NCBI RefSeq assembly: GCF_963678635.1
Contig: NC_087062.1
Location: 55,495,355 to 55,559,354, forward strand
Direction of reading: 5' to 3'
Origin: Symsagittifera roscoffensis
Lineage: Eukaryota > Xenacoelomorpha > Acoela > Convolutidae
Length of the DNA stretch: 64,000 nt
Position 1 is the first letter of the stretch, and every line of letters starts with the position of its first letter. The notes under the pieces were generated by a model that was given only the letters and a program-made list of their open reading frames with translations, ran no database searches and was not told where the DNA came from. Both the position numbers and the translations under genes were made by a program. Positions 10,871 through 22,145 of this stretch are shown in pieces.

Positions 10871-13800
10871 GTACTTTGTTTCCTGACTATCCAAAAAATA
10901 TTGCATGAAATTCTTCATTTTCATGAATTTTTTTTTCAATTTTTTCGTCTAGGTTTTTTGTCTAATTTCGTTTTTCAATAACTTCACTCTAACAGCTTGC
11001 TATTTGTTACTGCATCTTTGATAATTCATAAAAGCCGCTTGTTTTGATGTTGTACCTATTTCTTGAAAACTATTTAATTTTTTCAACGTTTATGAAACGT
11101 TTTTGTGGTTCGTCCAATTTCTCCATTTTTATTTTGAAGTTTTAAGGTTTTGTTTTTTTTTCTTTCCTATTCGTTGTAGACTTTAGTTTCTATCGAAATG
11201 CAGGAAAACATACGAGAAAAATAGACAAAAGACAAGCACTTTTTCAGAATTGCAACTTAAACACGAAACTTTTAGGAGTCTTGTGGTTCTTAAGCCCCGA
11301 AAATCGTAACGGTTAAATATTTGTTACATCAATAAAATAGAACAGCTCCGTAATTTTAGTTTATTTTAAAACTAGGTGGTTTAAACTTTAACTGCTCTCT
11401 ACACCGCTGAAATTTGACCAATAAGTTGAGCTCAGATAACTTTCTCTTACATACAGATTGCTATAATTAGATTGATATCGCTTGCGTTTCGATTAATTTT
11501 TTAAATTTTTTCCGACTTTCAAAAAAAATTCTGAAATAATTGCACGCATTTTTTAGTGTAAACGTTTTTGTTTTTCTGTTTTTAGTTCAGAACCATTTCG
11601 GTCTATTTAGCGCTCTGAGGATACTCACAAGAAAAAATTTTTCAATGTTAGATAATGGTTGATCGACTGAAGTTCAATCTCACATCTCCTCAAAAGTCTA
11701 GAAAAAACGCATGGCTTGTTTATCAAAAAAAAAAATTGAACTTCATTGCTACTTGTTTTGTATGAATTACAATTTGTTAGAAAGTCTTGGAGATGTAACA
11801 GTGTTGTTTTGTCCAATTTCTTTTTTTTTCAAGATGTCGGTTTTTTGTCTGGAATTTTCGTCTGTTTTTTTTTCTCTATTCTCTAAATTCATGGCAGTAA
11901 AAAGTTTGATTGCTTGCATTTATTTTATGTGGTAATGTACTTAAAATGTTGTTCCGCTAAACCTTATAAAAATTCAGTCCGCAAAAATATGAAAAGCAAC
12001 TCTTGTTAACCCAGAAATGCCATTTGAAATTGAGCATTTCGTGTTTCAGATTAACCTAAACTTAGTTCCTAACTCTAAGACCTAGTAAAATTAGAATTTT
12101 TTTGACTAATTTCTCAATTTTCAAAATTAGCTGTTTTCCAATAATTTCGACTAAACTTTTTTTTGGTCAAAATTTTGGTCTTTCCGTCCAATTTTTGGTC
12201 TTTCCGCCTGCTTGCTCCTTCAAACTGCAATTTTGATAGTTCATAATAGCCTCTTGTCGTGAAGCTAGACCTCATTCATGGAAACTTATTCTTCGTTTCG
12301 TAATTTTAAAAAACAATTTGTGATTCATCAAATTTCTCCGTTTCTAAATTAAAGTTTATTTTTCCGTTTGGTTTTCATTTTGTCTATTGTTCGTTGTTTT
12401 CAATTTAATTTTTACGCTAAGTGCAACATAAAAATATGGAAACTTAGACAAAAGTCTATGAAACAGGCAGTTTTTTTGTACATAAAAATTGCAGCTGTTA
12501 AAATTTGTTACATCAACAAAATGCTACCACTTCGTAATTTTGTATCATTTTTTCGGCTGGTTTCTACATCATTTTATGCAATACTGCGACCAATTAGCTG
12601 GCCTCGTAATTCAAATTTGAAACGATCGCTGGTTGTGCGCGCTGGTTGTGCGCGCTTGTTCGAAACCATTATTTTGGTCAAATTTTCAAGAGCTGTTGTT
12701 GTTGCTAATAAATTCACTTTCTGAATAGGAGCGTAGTCCCAAAACGCACCAAATTTTTTTAAAAGTTTCAGAAAAAAAGGTATATTTAGCGGTCTGAGGG
12801 TTTTTGGAAAATGTATTGTGTCAATTTTCAAAATGGCTGCTCGACAAAATTTCAATTCCACCTCAAAAATCCATGTCTAGAAAGACGCATCTCTCGCTGA
12901 TCCAAAAAAATGTTTGAATTTTGTCCTTTCTTGTCTCCTTTCTTGTTCGTCCTTTCTTGTTTCGTCCTTTCTTGTCTTCTTTCTTGAAAAGGAAGAATTT
13001 CGTCCATTTTTTTTCTTCTTTTTTTTTGCTCTTTCGATTTGCATAAATTTATCCCCACAACTTTGTGAAGGAATGAAGTTCTCAACAACGAACCTAACTA
13101 ACTTGAAATTTTTTGAAGCTGCTTGAGCGCTAATACATTCAATGTTGAAAAGGACACGAGCCCAAAAAAGCAATTGCTTGGCCAAAACTCATCAAAAACT
13201 TTGAATTTTTGATAAAGTAGTTTTTTTTAAGAATAGCGAAAAATCTTCAGAAAAAAGGGTCTATGGAAACGGAGTATTGTCAATCTATGAAAATGTACAA
13301 CCGACAAAAAATCAATCTCCTTAACCTCTTGCTAAATTTCTACGTGACCAAAATGGATCTCTCGATTCTAGGTGACCAAAATGGAGCTCTCGAAAAACGC
13401 TGTTTGATTTACAATGCTTTTTGCTTCGTAGTGCAAAAATGAATTCTTATTTCTGGGAATTGCAGTAGTGTTGGTAGTTTTTTTCGTTTAGGTTTAAAAT
13501 TTTAAGTTCAAATTTAAACCTAACTTCACGGTACTAAATAATTGCATATTTTTTCTTTGGCATTGAATTTTCGATTGACTGAAGTTCGTCTCCCATCCCC
13601 AACATAAGTACAAAAATCCGCAAAGTTTTTTAAATGGAACTCTCGGTAATCTAGTATATGCGAAACGTTTTTGTGGTTTGTCCAATTTCTCCCTTTTCCT
13701 TTTGAATTTTTTTTGTATTAGTTTTTGCCTAACACCTATTATTCTCAAAGTCACAAAAAAACCTAATAATTATGAAACACGTAGATCTTCGATACACGGG

Positions 13801-14450
13801 TTTTTCAACGGTTGCATTTTTGTTACATCAATGATATGGTGCCGATCCAAAATTTTGGTTGGTATTAATGGTTTGGAGCGCTTTAATTAGTTTGATATCG
13901 TTTGCGCCTCGACTTATTTTTGGAGTTTCGGTCCAACTTTCAAAAAAAATCCGGATTAGATGTACGCGGTATGGGTCTTCTCATTTTTCAAACCCATTTT
14001 GGTCAAACAGACTTAAATTTTGGTCAAACAGACCTACCAATAAGTTTTCAAAACAGTGATTTTTTTTTTCTGTAAATTAATTGTGCAAAAATTTTAAGAA
14101 AAAAGGGGTCTATTTAGCACTACGAAAGGCTTTGAAAATTGTATATTGTCGTCACATGAAAATAGTTGATTGACAAAGATGCAATCTCACCTCAAAAATG
14201 TATATCAAGAAAAACGCATCTCTCTACTTGTTTTGTATCAAATACAACTTTTTCTCAATTCTGGTAATTTTATTACTTTTTTGTCTAATTTCCTTCCGTC
14301 AAGGTTTAATTTTTTTGCTGTTTTTTGCACAATTTTGAATGCATCTTTTTAATTTTGTTCTGCACTTAACATTGGAAAAATTTATCCCTTAACATTGTAA
14401 AAGAACTAAATTCGCGAAAACCTTAAACGCAATTCTCGGTAATTCAGAAC
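10871..14450. repeat. Degenerate long-period tandem repeat, no gene
   Basis: Similar phrases recur in the same order about every 1.2-1.4 kb, including AAACGTTTTTGTGGTTCGTCC or variants (about 11095, 13665), TCTATTTAGCGCT variants (about 11605, 12785, 14108) and CAATCTCACCTCAAAAA variants (about 11675, 12855, 14185). The copies are heavily diverged. The same text borders element B on its other side (about 4480-4822). Short open frames here are accidental. The exact unit length and copy number need a dot plot. Confidence 0.5.
12918..12990. repeat. Imperfect pyrimidine-rich microsatellite
   Basis: Five or so imperfect copies of a unit like GTCCTTTCTTG, with variants GTCTCCTTTCTTG and TTCGTCCTTTCTTG. 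It explains the Lys/Arg/Glu-rich open frames on the minus strand here, which are not genes. Confidence 0.75.
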
Positions 14451-17400
14451 CGCAATTTGAAATTATACCTATCATGTTTTACTTTAACTATTTTGTTTTC
14501 AATCTCAAAAATTTTGATGCGTTCCAAACTTTTTAATAGAAAAACCCCAATTGATTTTTCGTTTGTTTTGGCTAAATTTTTGCTCAATTACACATTTTCT
14601 TACATCAATAAAAAAGCATATTTTTAAAATTGACTTCCGATTTGTTCAAATAGTATTAAGCAACTAAAATTAATCAATTTTTGTTTATAATGATCAAATT
14701 GTATGCTTTGAGCTGATGTGATGCTTTATTTACCACTCAATAAAAATTTGATACAGAAGAGTCACAATTTTGAACTTTTTTCCTCCAAAATTTGTGCTTT
14801 TTTGTGCTGATAAATTTGTGCTGATAAATTACTCAACAAGTTCGGTTTATAACTAGTTATAAACTAGAACTTTTGTCGTACTGATCTTGTTGGAGTCCTT
14901 TGTGAAAATGTTTTGGCTGTGAATGCTTTCGAAATTGGTTTACTGTTTGGTAAACTGGTGTTGAATGAAAGCTGAACCTTTTATAAAAAATTTTAAACTT
15001 ATAGTTTCTTTCAGTCGTTTGCTTGACATAAAAAAATCTAGAAAAATAAATCTGAACTGTTCTTTTTCCAAATCCGCATCAGCTAATTAAAATTTTACGT
15101 GATAAAATTTGAGCAGTATAGGGAATTAATTTGATTAATTAGCTTACTTCAATTCAATTTGGAACAATTTTGAGGGCGTTGTAATTTTTCGCAACGCATA
15201 ATCTTTTGGGCCCCAAGCTTATCACCCCGTGTTGTTTAACTCCCTTTTTCTTAACCCCCTCTCATATAACCCCGAATTTGATAGAATCGAAGTGAAACTT
15301 ACTCGAAAGGAAATCGGAACTATATCGTCGGTAAACATCGAAGCCTTAATTGCAAAAAAAACTTTGCAAAACAAAATGAATTAACATGCACGCTGCTAAA
15401 TGCGTTTAAGATTTGAGCAGAAATGACCTTGCCGATAGTCTAGACTTTGATATGAACTTGAAAACGAATCCGACCGACATGATTCAAATTAGTTACCAAA
15501 ACTGATTAGATTTTTCCGAAGTTGAACTCGATCTTGAAACAATTCCTGTCAAAAAAAAATATTAATTGGCTGAATTTAAAATAAATATGGATTAAGAACT
15601 GGTTGTGACCATAAAGCTGATCTAAGCGGACTGTTTTAAAACAGCAACGATCATTTTAAGTAAAACTTATCTATTCTTTCAAACCATCTAAAGTTTGTCA
15701 ACTTTTTTTGAATTGTTGGCATACAACGCAATGTTTGCCAGCCCGTGGTCCGAACCTAGCGTCTCATCTAAATGAGTAATTGTTCCGGGATTAAATTGCT
15801 AGAGACAGCATTTTCCAAATGCGAGTCAAGTCAATGCGTTTTTTTATGTCTCCGGGAGGCTGCAGGGAGATGTCTTTTCTCGAAAAAGTTGACAAACAAA
15901 GTTTTAAAGTAAAAATATATACAAAGAACAAAAGAACAATTTTTTAACTTAAGTTCGCCATAGCCAATTCTTTTTTTCACCGTAAGCAATCATAATATTC
16001 TGCACTTTCTTTTTCGTTGAACACCCGGTACTTTTTCTTTTTTGTAAATTGGTGCCCACTCGAGGCGTTATAGAAATTAAGTTTTTGGACGGAAGCGTTT
16101 TTTTGCAATTTAGCAGTCACTTTCCTCATACTGGGATTCGATCTACTGAAGTATGACTGTATGTCATACTGCTATCCCTCTACGCCAGCGTTTGTTGTTC
16201 TGGCCAAACCCGATGATGCCGCAACCTTTTGATTTCATAATGAAGGGAAGAATAGAACTTCTCGATTCGGGACGAGAGTGTTCATGTAATTAGATCCAAA
16301 TAAAAGGCAAAGCTTGTCAATTTTTGCTATTTTTTCTGAATATTTTTAGTGCAACCACATACTATTTGAAGTTCCGAATCCGTTGCGCGGCTTTTATGAG
16401 TTGAGTATTTCGAGCAGTTTTAATTTGTAGTTGTCTTGTTTTTGCGTTAAAGGTAATACTCGTGGCCTGATACCACTAGTGTTTGTTTGTGTTGCAAAGA
16501 TAAATCAAAATGAAAAACGCTTCAAACATTATATCTGTTAGAGTGGTAAAACAATGGTTAAAGAAATAAGCAGTATGATTTTTTATAAAACTCACAAACG
16601 TCGTTTGTTGCCTTCAATTAGCACCAATTTGGTTATCTCTGTTTTAAACGCGTGAAGGAGGGATTATTTCTTAAGCTAATTGAAATGCAATTAGTTTTGA
16701 GCGACAAATGCATGAATTGAATTAAGAATGGCTTCTCTGGTCTCAATTAGTGCACCCAATTGCAATATCACTCTTAGTGTAAAAGGACTTCAAAAAGGAG
16801 TTATTTTGAAACAAATTATCGGTAAGAAAAGGGGGTTAAATTGTTGTGGGTTTATCTTGTTACGGGGTGTAAACATGGGGGGTTCGTGGGGTTAAAGAGT
16901 GGGAAACTAATCTTTTTGTTTTGAGGTTACAATTTTAGGACCATTTAAAGAAAGTATCAAAGAGCGCATTTATTTACTACATTGCCAAATTTGTTTTTGT
17001 TCAATTCCCAACATCTTTGCAGGTGAGTGTTCTTAAAAATTTAAACTAAGTGAATCAAATTATTCTTCATAAATTTTTATTTTTAAGAACTATGAAGCTA
17101 AAAATGGTCTGAATAAAAAAACAACCCAAGCATTCCAATCTTTTTTGTCCGAATTTTTGAATAAAATTTCAAATAAAACAACTAGAAAGCTATTAACGTT
17201 TCGTTTTCATTGAAAAAAGGAAGTCAAAACATTTGGGGTTTCGATGTAATAGGAGTAGAATAGCATAGTTCAAAAATAACGGCTGAGCAGCTTAGAACAG
17301 TGCGTTACTGTTAAGTAAAACTAGTATCAATTTCGCAGAGTGAGACTCCTCTTTTCTATTACAATTGACGAAAATCTTGATACCATTTTTAGCCATTTAA

Positions 17401-17520
17401 AAGCTAAGAAACCATTTTTCAACAACCTTTAAATTCAGTTTTCGGTTTAATCAAAATTTTTGATTGGAGTAATCTTTTAACCGCTGTATAAGTGTTTTAG
17501 CCGCTGTATATAAATGTTTT
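14451..17520. other. Non-coding spacer
   Basis: I see no open frame with a domain. Apart from the possible SINE at 16122-16194 the only structure is two regions rich in runs of C (15215-15285) and of G (16825-16905) that could be diverged ends of an inverted-repeat element, but the match is too weak to call. Confidence 0.5.
16122..16194 (-). repeat. tRNA-like sequence, possible SINE head
   Basis: On the minus strand, TGGCGTAGAGGG matches an RNA polymerase III A box and AGATCGAATCCC matches a B box (GWTCRANNC). They are 43 bases apart, as in a tRNA gene. The acceptor arms do not pair and the anticodon arm is abnormal (a 7 bp stem with a 5-base loop), so this is not a working tRNA. It is either a tRNA pseudogene or the 5' end of a tRNA-derived SINE. 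Confidence 0.3.
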
Positions 17521-17995
17521 AACAAAACTGCTCGTATCAGGGCAAAGCCCTGAATGTTCCGACTGCCTTTTAAGGTTTATGGAGCAGTAATAACATTAAA
17601 AAATCATCCCCCCACACACCATATAAAGTACAAAAGGATAGATTTTGCTCCTATTAACAAACCAATTATGGCAAATAAGCTTCTTTTAACCAATTTGGAA
17701 CGATTTTAAGACGGAATAACTCTCCGCTTACGCGTTAATAGCGCGAAATATATCGCGCGTTAATTGTCCCAAATTGGCCAAAATGGCAATCTTTAAACCC
17801 CCATAACTTCACGAAAAATGATCACAGGTAAAGTATATTTTCAAATTTGAGCTGAGGACAACAAAACCTTTTAATAAATGATATTAGAAAAATTCCGTCA
17901 AAAATGGCTAGTTAAAAAGTCGAAATTTGTCTGAAGAAAAAAAAACCCACCCCGAGCACAAATGTTCCGTTACTTTCGTATCGAAAGTCGGAACA
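17521..17995 (+). repeat. Dispersed repeat X, copy 1
   Basis: Closely similar to 55668-56195 over its whole length. It begins with the hairpin motif (CAGGGCAAAGCCCTG at about 17540) and TGTTCCGACTGCC. It continues through a segment with short palindromes (GCGCGAAATATATCGCGCG) and ends CGTATCGAAAGTCGGAAC. GTTCCGAC near the left end and GTCGGAAC at the right are inverse, suggesting terminal repeats of a non-autonomous DNA element. No coding capacity is seen. Confidence 0.75.
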
Positions 17996-18819
17996 AAAAA
18001 GAACAAAGAGCGTGTCATTGTTGCGGAATCCGACCACAATTCACAAAATATACAGTTTGGCCTCGTAATGGTGGACGTTTCATTTCAATTTATCCAAAGT
18101 GTCTTCGTATTTACTTGTACCCACATATTGTTTTAACAGCTAAAATATAGTTCTACTATGTTAGGCTATTTATTATTAGGATCCTACATATGCCGCCTCC
18201 CTCACCTCAAACAAAAGCAAAATGCTCGAAAAATAATTATTCACTTTCTTTTCTGATTTTTTTGTGATTCTGTTGCAGCGGGCAGTGGTCGCAGCAAGCT
18301 TCAATTTTGCTTTTTCTTTATTTTTCCGCCAATTATCTCCTTAGAGATTGATAGGAACTAAAAGCTACATCTTTGTTTCAGGCAAACTCAGGCTCGTAAT
18401 ATGGCGCTCGTTTGTTCTCGATTTATTTTTTTTGAAGCCCAATCAGACGCATTTTTGGCTCCATAAAATTCAAAAACTGTTTCAGAGGTGGAATAAAATG
18501 AGTTTTCATCTACAGAAAAAATTTTAAACTTTTTTGCCATATATATATGTAATAAAGAGAAAGATATTTAAATATAAATATACATCTTCTCGATCCTCTG
18601 CCGACCCAAAGAGTCCCCCTTTTGGTACTTTTTAAGAAATCAATTTTTGGCCGACCGACCTTAAAATTTTTCAAAAGGCGCCTTTGGCGCCAATATATAC
18701 TAACTTTGAGGGGGAGCGCCCGCCAAAAAAATGCAATTTTTTTGTCAAAATTTTCCAAAAAGTGCCTTATATACGGTCTTTATAGTGCTTTAGGAGACCT
18801 CGGAAAATCAATCTGATCA
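17996..18819. other. Non-coding spacer with a MITE end
   Basis: At 18000-18075 there is sequence closely related to the right part of the MITE at 33491-33694 (GAACAAAGAGCGTG..., ACAGTTTGGCCTCGTAATG), directly attached to repeat X. Nothing else is recognised; the 18510-18758 minus-strand frame is AT-rich and domainless. Confidence 0.5.
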
Positions 18820-18909
18820 TTTTTCAGAACTTTTCTTGCTGATCAAATGGTTTTTCCGAGCACACTTCCAGAATACTATATACATATACATATTTATACC
18901 TTTACACGT

Positions 18910-18916
<7 letters not shown>

Positions 18917-18967
<51 letters not shown>
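18917..18967. repeat. (TA)n microsatellite
   Basis: About 25 uninterrupted TA dinucleotides inside the outer inverted-repeat element, continuing into TATG repeats. Confidence 0.95.
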
Positions 18968-18975
<8 letters not shown>

Positions 18976-18980
18976 TTATG

Positions 18981-19431
18981 GGTGCCGGACATCAAGCCGA
19001 CGGGACTTCAAGCCGAATTGTAAAATTAGGGACTTCAAGCCGAATAATTCCTTATAAAGTCGTGAAATATGAACAATTTGAAAACTTTTTTGAAGAATTT
19101 CTGAATTTCATGATCTTTCTTCACTAGTTATTGGCTATATAATTTAAGCTTCCAAATGATGTTCCGGAAAATTGAAAAGTAAAACATGGTTGAATGCATT
19201 TTTCATGTTCATAATTTATGCATTTCAAAAACCGGCTGATGTTATTAACGGATGTAAATCACAAAAGGTGCATTGTCATGAATAACGCTTATTATGGACT
19301 AAACTTGCCAAAATTTTAGAAAAGCAACATTTTGCAGATGATAAAATAGCGTTTTGGGGTGCTTGTAAAGTTTTAATTTCGGCGTGAAGTCCCTTCGGCT
19401 TGAAGTCCCGTCGGCTTGTTGTCCTAGACCC
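18981..19431. mobile_element. Nested MITE 1, with probable 9 bp target duplication
   Basis: Terminal inverted repeats of about 38 bp: the left arm includes AAGCCGACGGGACTTCAAGC (18994-19013) and the right arm is its reverse complement (from about 19397). GTATTTATG occurs immediately on both sides (18972-18980 and 19432-19440), a likely 9 bp target duplication as made by Mutator-like transposases, though the surroundings are TA-rich. The interior is AT-rich and non-coding. Confidence 0.75.
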
Positions 19432-19450
19432 GTATTTATGTATGTATATG

Positions 19451-19809
19451 GGGGTGTTCAACAGTGCCGAAGTACAACAGTGCCGAAAAAGGCGGGAAAA
19501 TTTCAGAATAATTTACACGCATTTTCTAAAGAGCGGGAAATTACTGACGCTAATTATCAAAGATAATCACTCCAATTTTGGCGCCAATTTGTCTGCAACT
19601 GCAAATTAAACAATTATTTTGGCGCCAAAAAGTCTAAATTGAAAATTTTCTCGCTCAAAATCTTAAAGTTTTACTCAAGATTGTAAACGATCGCTGTTTA
19701 ATTTTTGATTGCCGTACTTAATATGTTGAAATTTATTCAAATTTTCGGCACTGTTGAACAAAGTTTTCATTTTCGGCACTGTTGTACTTCGGCACTGTTG
19801 TACTACCCC
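19451..19809. mobile_element. Nested MITE 2, with probable 9 bp target duplication
   Basis: Terminal inverted repeats of about 40 bp built from two direct copies of ACAACAGTGCCGAA: left arm 19451-19490, right arm 19769-19809. ATGTATATG flanks both sides (19442-19450 and 19810-19818). A different sequence from MITE 1 but the same architecture and apparent duplication length, so probably the same transposase superfamily. Confidence 0.75.
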
Positions 19810-19904
19810 ATGTATATGTGTATATGTATAAATATGTATATGTATATAGTATCCTGGAAGTGTTCGGAAAAACCATTTGATCAACAAAAAACTTTTGAAA
19901 AACT

Positions 19905-20848
19905 TTCGTAATTTATGCAGGCTGTTTAACTGGTTGTCATCCTTCCAAAATTTTTTATCGTTAATGTTTCATTTTTTTGCCTCTGCTTGTATACTGAAGT
20001 TGTGCAAGACTCTCAAGAGATGGGAAAGGGTTTTACGCATGAATTCAGTGTTGCTAATTTTCGTAGATTTGACTCAACGTTGTACCCTAAAATCATCTTT
20101 TCTCCGGGTTGTTGCATATAATAAAACATTCATTTTTCCTATTCGCACCGTAAGAAGATGGGAGCCCAATTAAAAGGTACAGTTTTTGGTTGTGAGTTCT
20201 CTATCAATGGTTCAATTTCGCAGTAATTTGTTTTTTAATGAGACCAGGTTTTTAAGATAATATTTCCGCTGAAAAGTAATTCACCACCAAGTAAGCATCA
20301 AATTATAAAAACTGTCGAAGCGCTTCGAATTACGTTTTCAGGGTATGTTCACACGTATTACCTGGCCACAAATGGAATTCCTTAACTTTTCCTACTAAGT
20401 GCTACTGTTTTTAGTTCTAATTTTGTTTTACACTTAAAAACTAGTATTATACACATATGAAATAAGGCTTGTAGTGGTGATAAAAGTATTAAAAGGGCCT
20501 AGTTTTTCAATATGAGGACTTAATTGTATGCTTAATAAACTCCTCAATTTAATTACAGGTCTCGGAAAAATTTCTCCGTACACTGCGAATCTTTCAGTCT
20601 ATCTTTTGTAAGAAAAGAGTAAGGCAAATTAGTTACTCCCCATAAACTGATAAAAAAAACTAGATAATTGAGAAGTCAAAAGACCCTCAGCAGACATCTA
20701 TTGAGCCAGTAAGTTAATTGATTTGGGTCTTTCTGTTTTTAATTTGAAGCTAACCATATACCATAAAGCTTGTCGTGGTAGTTCAGGTTCTACATGAAAA
20801 CTTAAAAACTCCTCAATATATGACTGTTGAGGACTTATTTACTGATCC
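19905..20848. other. Non-coding spacer upstream of element C1
   Basis: No gene seen. It contains a short perfect palindrome (CGAAGCGCTTCG, about 20319-20330) of unknown meaning. Confidence 0.5.
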
Positions 20849-21102
20849 TGTCATCCGGCCTGGATCGACAAACTAACTTTATACGAATGTTATTTATATT
20901 ATTTATAATCTTATGTTAAACGCCTAGACGGCCGGTCACTTGACCTTGATAGGCAGAGAAGACGAACTCTATTTGAAATAAGAATCAGAGTTGAATTAAT
21001 GCTATCTGTCAACTAGTCGTTTTGTATCGTTCCGACTGAGAAACAAGGTTTATCGATCCATTGGGATTCAAGAAATAGAGTATCATATCCTGTGGTATGA
21101 CA
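20849..21102 (+). repeat. 5' LTR of element C1
   Basis: 254 bp, TGTCATCCGG to GTGGTATGACA. It pairs with 26282-26535 and 32464-32716. The 3' copies begin TTTCATCCGG, so their first dinucleotide has changed from TG to TT; both 3' LTRs share this. Confidence 0.88.
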
Positions 21103-22145
21103 TGGCGCAGCCAGCAGGATATTCCAAAAACCCACTGAATATCAACCCATTTTGGAGAGAGCGTCTGCCGAACCACCACTAGAATGGTCAAAGTGGGCAG
21201 CTGTATTGGAGATGGCTGTATTCGCAAAGTATGGGATTGAAATACGGAACTTATTGAGAGCCAGACCAACACTCGTCGAACCCGCAGAACCCGTGTATGA
21301 AGTTGAAATAACGGGCGAAACAGAGGCACAAAGAAAAACTGAGAGGTGCGCAATCAAGAGAAACGAGTTGGTTGGGAAAATTACGTCATAAAAGCCCGTG
21401 AGAAAGGAGTATTATGTAATTCATATAGATGGGCAAAGCAGACGCAAGAGTCCGTAGTTACCTTTTTCTCTGTCTGGGAGCCGAAGGTCGAAGACAAGTT
21501 CAACAGAAAAGACCTAGCCTTGTATTACACAATGTAACCACATAAGAATTTATGACAACACTGGAAGATATCTTTGTTACAAACAGAATTGTAGCATTCG
21601 AAAGATATAACTTTATTTGCCTTAAACAAAAGAAATCGGAGAATTAGCCGCACAGGTTGATTGTGGGGACAGAGAAGATGATTGGGTTAGATACATGTTT
21701 ACAGCACACATGAGCAACGAAAAAAATTGCAGAAGAACTATTAGCACAAACACGGTCCTCACAAGAGGCATATGAATATGCAATCCGTCGGGAGAAAGGA
21801 ATCGAACACAGTCGTACCATGAAGATAAACCCATTCGGGAGACAATCTACAACAAAACAAGAACCAGTACATTATATCAACACACGGGGTGGTCGATATA
21901 ACTATTCGAATAACCAAAACTCACAAAGAGGTCGGGGTGGTTTCCGCGGACGACCATATCCGCGTAGATCAGAAAACACCAGAGGACAACAAAGAAATTT
22001 TAATTTAAATACTTCGAAACAATTTTATAAATGCGGAAATTAATACAATCAGAATCATCTTCAATCTTGTCCGGCTAAAGACAAAATTTGTTCAAAATGT
22101 GCCAAACGAGGCCATTTTTAAAAGTTTGCAGATCCACAAACGTTA
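21102..22145 (+). pseudogene. gag: gag of element C1, inactivated
   Basis: It starts MAQPAG and stops within about 27 codons, then continues in another frame (from 21152) with an N-terminal Gag-like segment, and in a third as the capsid remnant (IFVTNRIVAFERYNF, DREDDWVRYMF). The RNA-binding part is Asn/Gly/Arg-rich (about 21880-22000), followed by a knuckle that lacks its first Cys (FYKCG) and has a stop, then CSKCAKRGHF with a stop. Several frames are needed to follow it, so no functional Gag can be made. Confidence 0.85.
21103..21118 (+). promoter_or_regulatory. Primer-binding site of element C1
   Basis: TGGCGCAGCCAGCAGG, identical to the site in element A, abutting the LTR with no spacer and contributing to the gag ATG at 21102-21104. 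Confidence 0.75.

Larger units (their letters stand above)
18820..19904. mobile_element. TA-rich inverted-repeat element containing two nested MITEs
   Basis: Arms of about 80 bp (18820-18899 and 19826-19904) are reverse complements, e.g. GATCAAATGGTTTTTCCGAG against TTCGGAAAAACCATTTGATC. The interior is (TA)n plus two other elements (18981-19431 and 19451-19809), each with its own terminal inverted repeats. It is a non-autonomous DNA element that became a landing pad. Confidence 0.75.

Noticed and set aside
12852..13185. Lys/Arg/Glu-rich minus-strand frames
   Set aside because: They arise from the pyrimidine microsatellite at 12918-12990 and neighbouring T runs.
16122..16194. Functional tRNA gene
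   Set aside because: Box spacing fits, but the acceptor and T stems do not pair and the anticodon loop has the wrong size.
15200..16915. Possible inverted-repeat element with C-rich left and G-rich right ends
   Set aside because: Only scattered short matches (CACCCCG, TTAACCCC) are inverse; without an alignment the similarity is not above what G and C runs give.
18836..19057. Plus-strand frame with an Ile/Tyr run
   Set aside because: Reading of the (TA)n repeat and MITE ends; not a protein.
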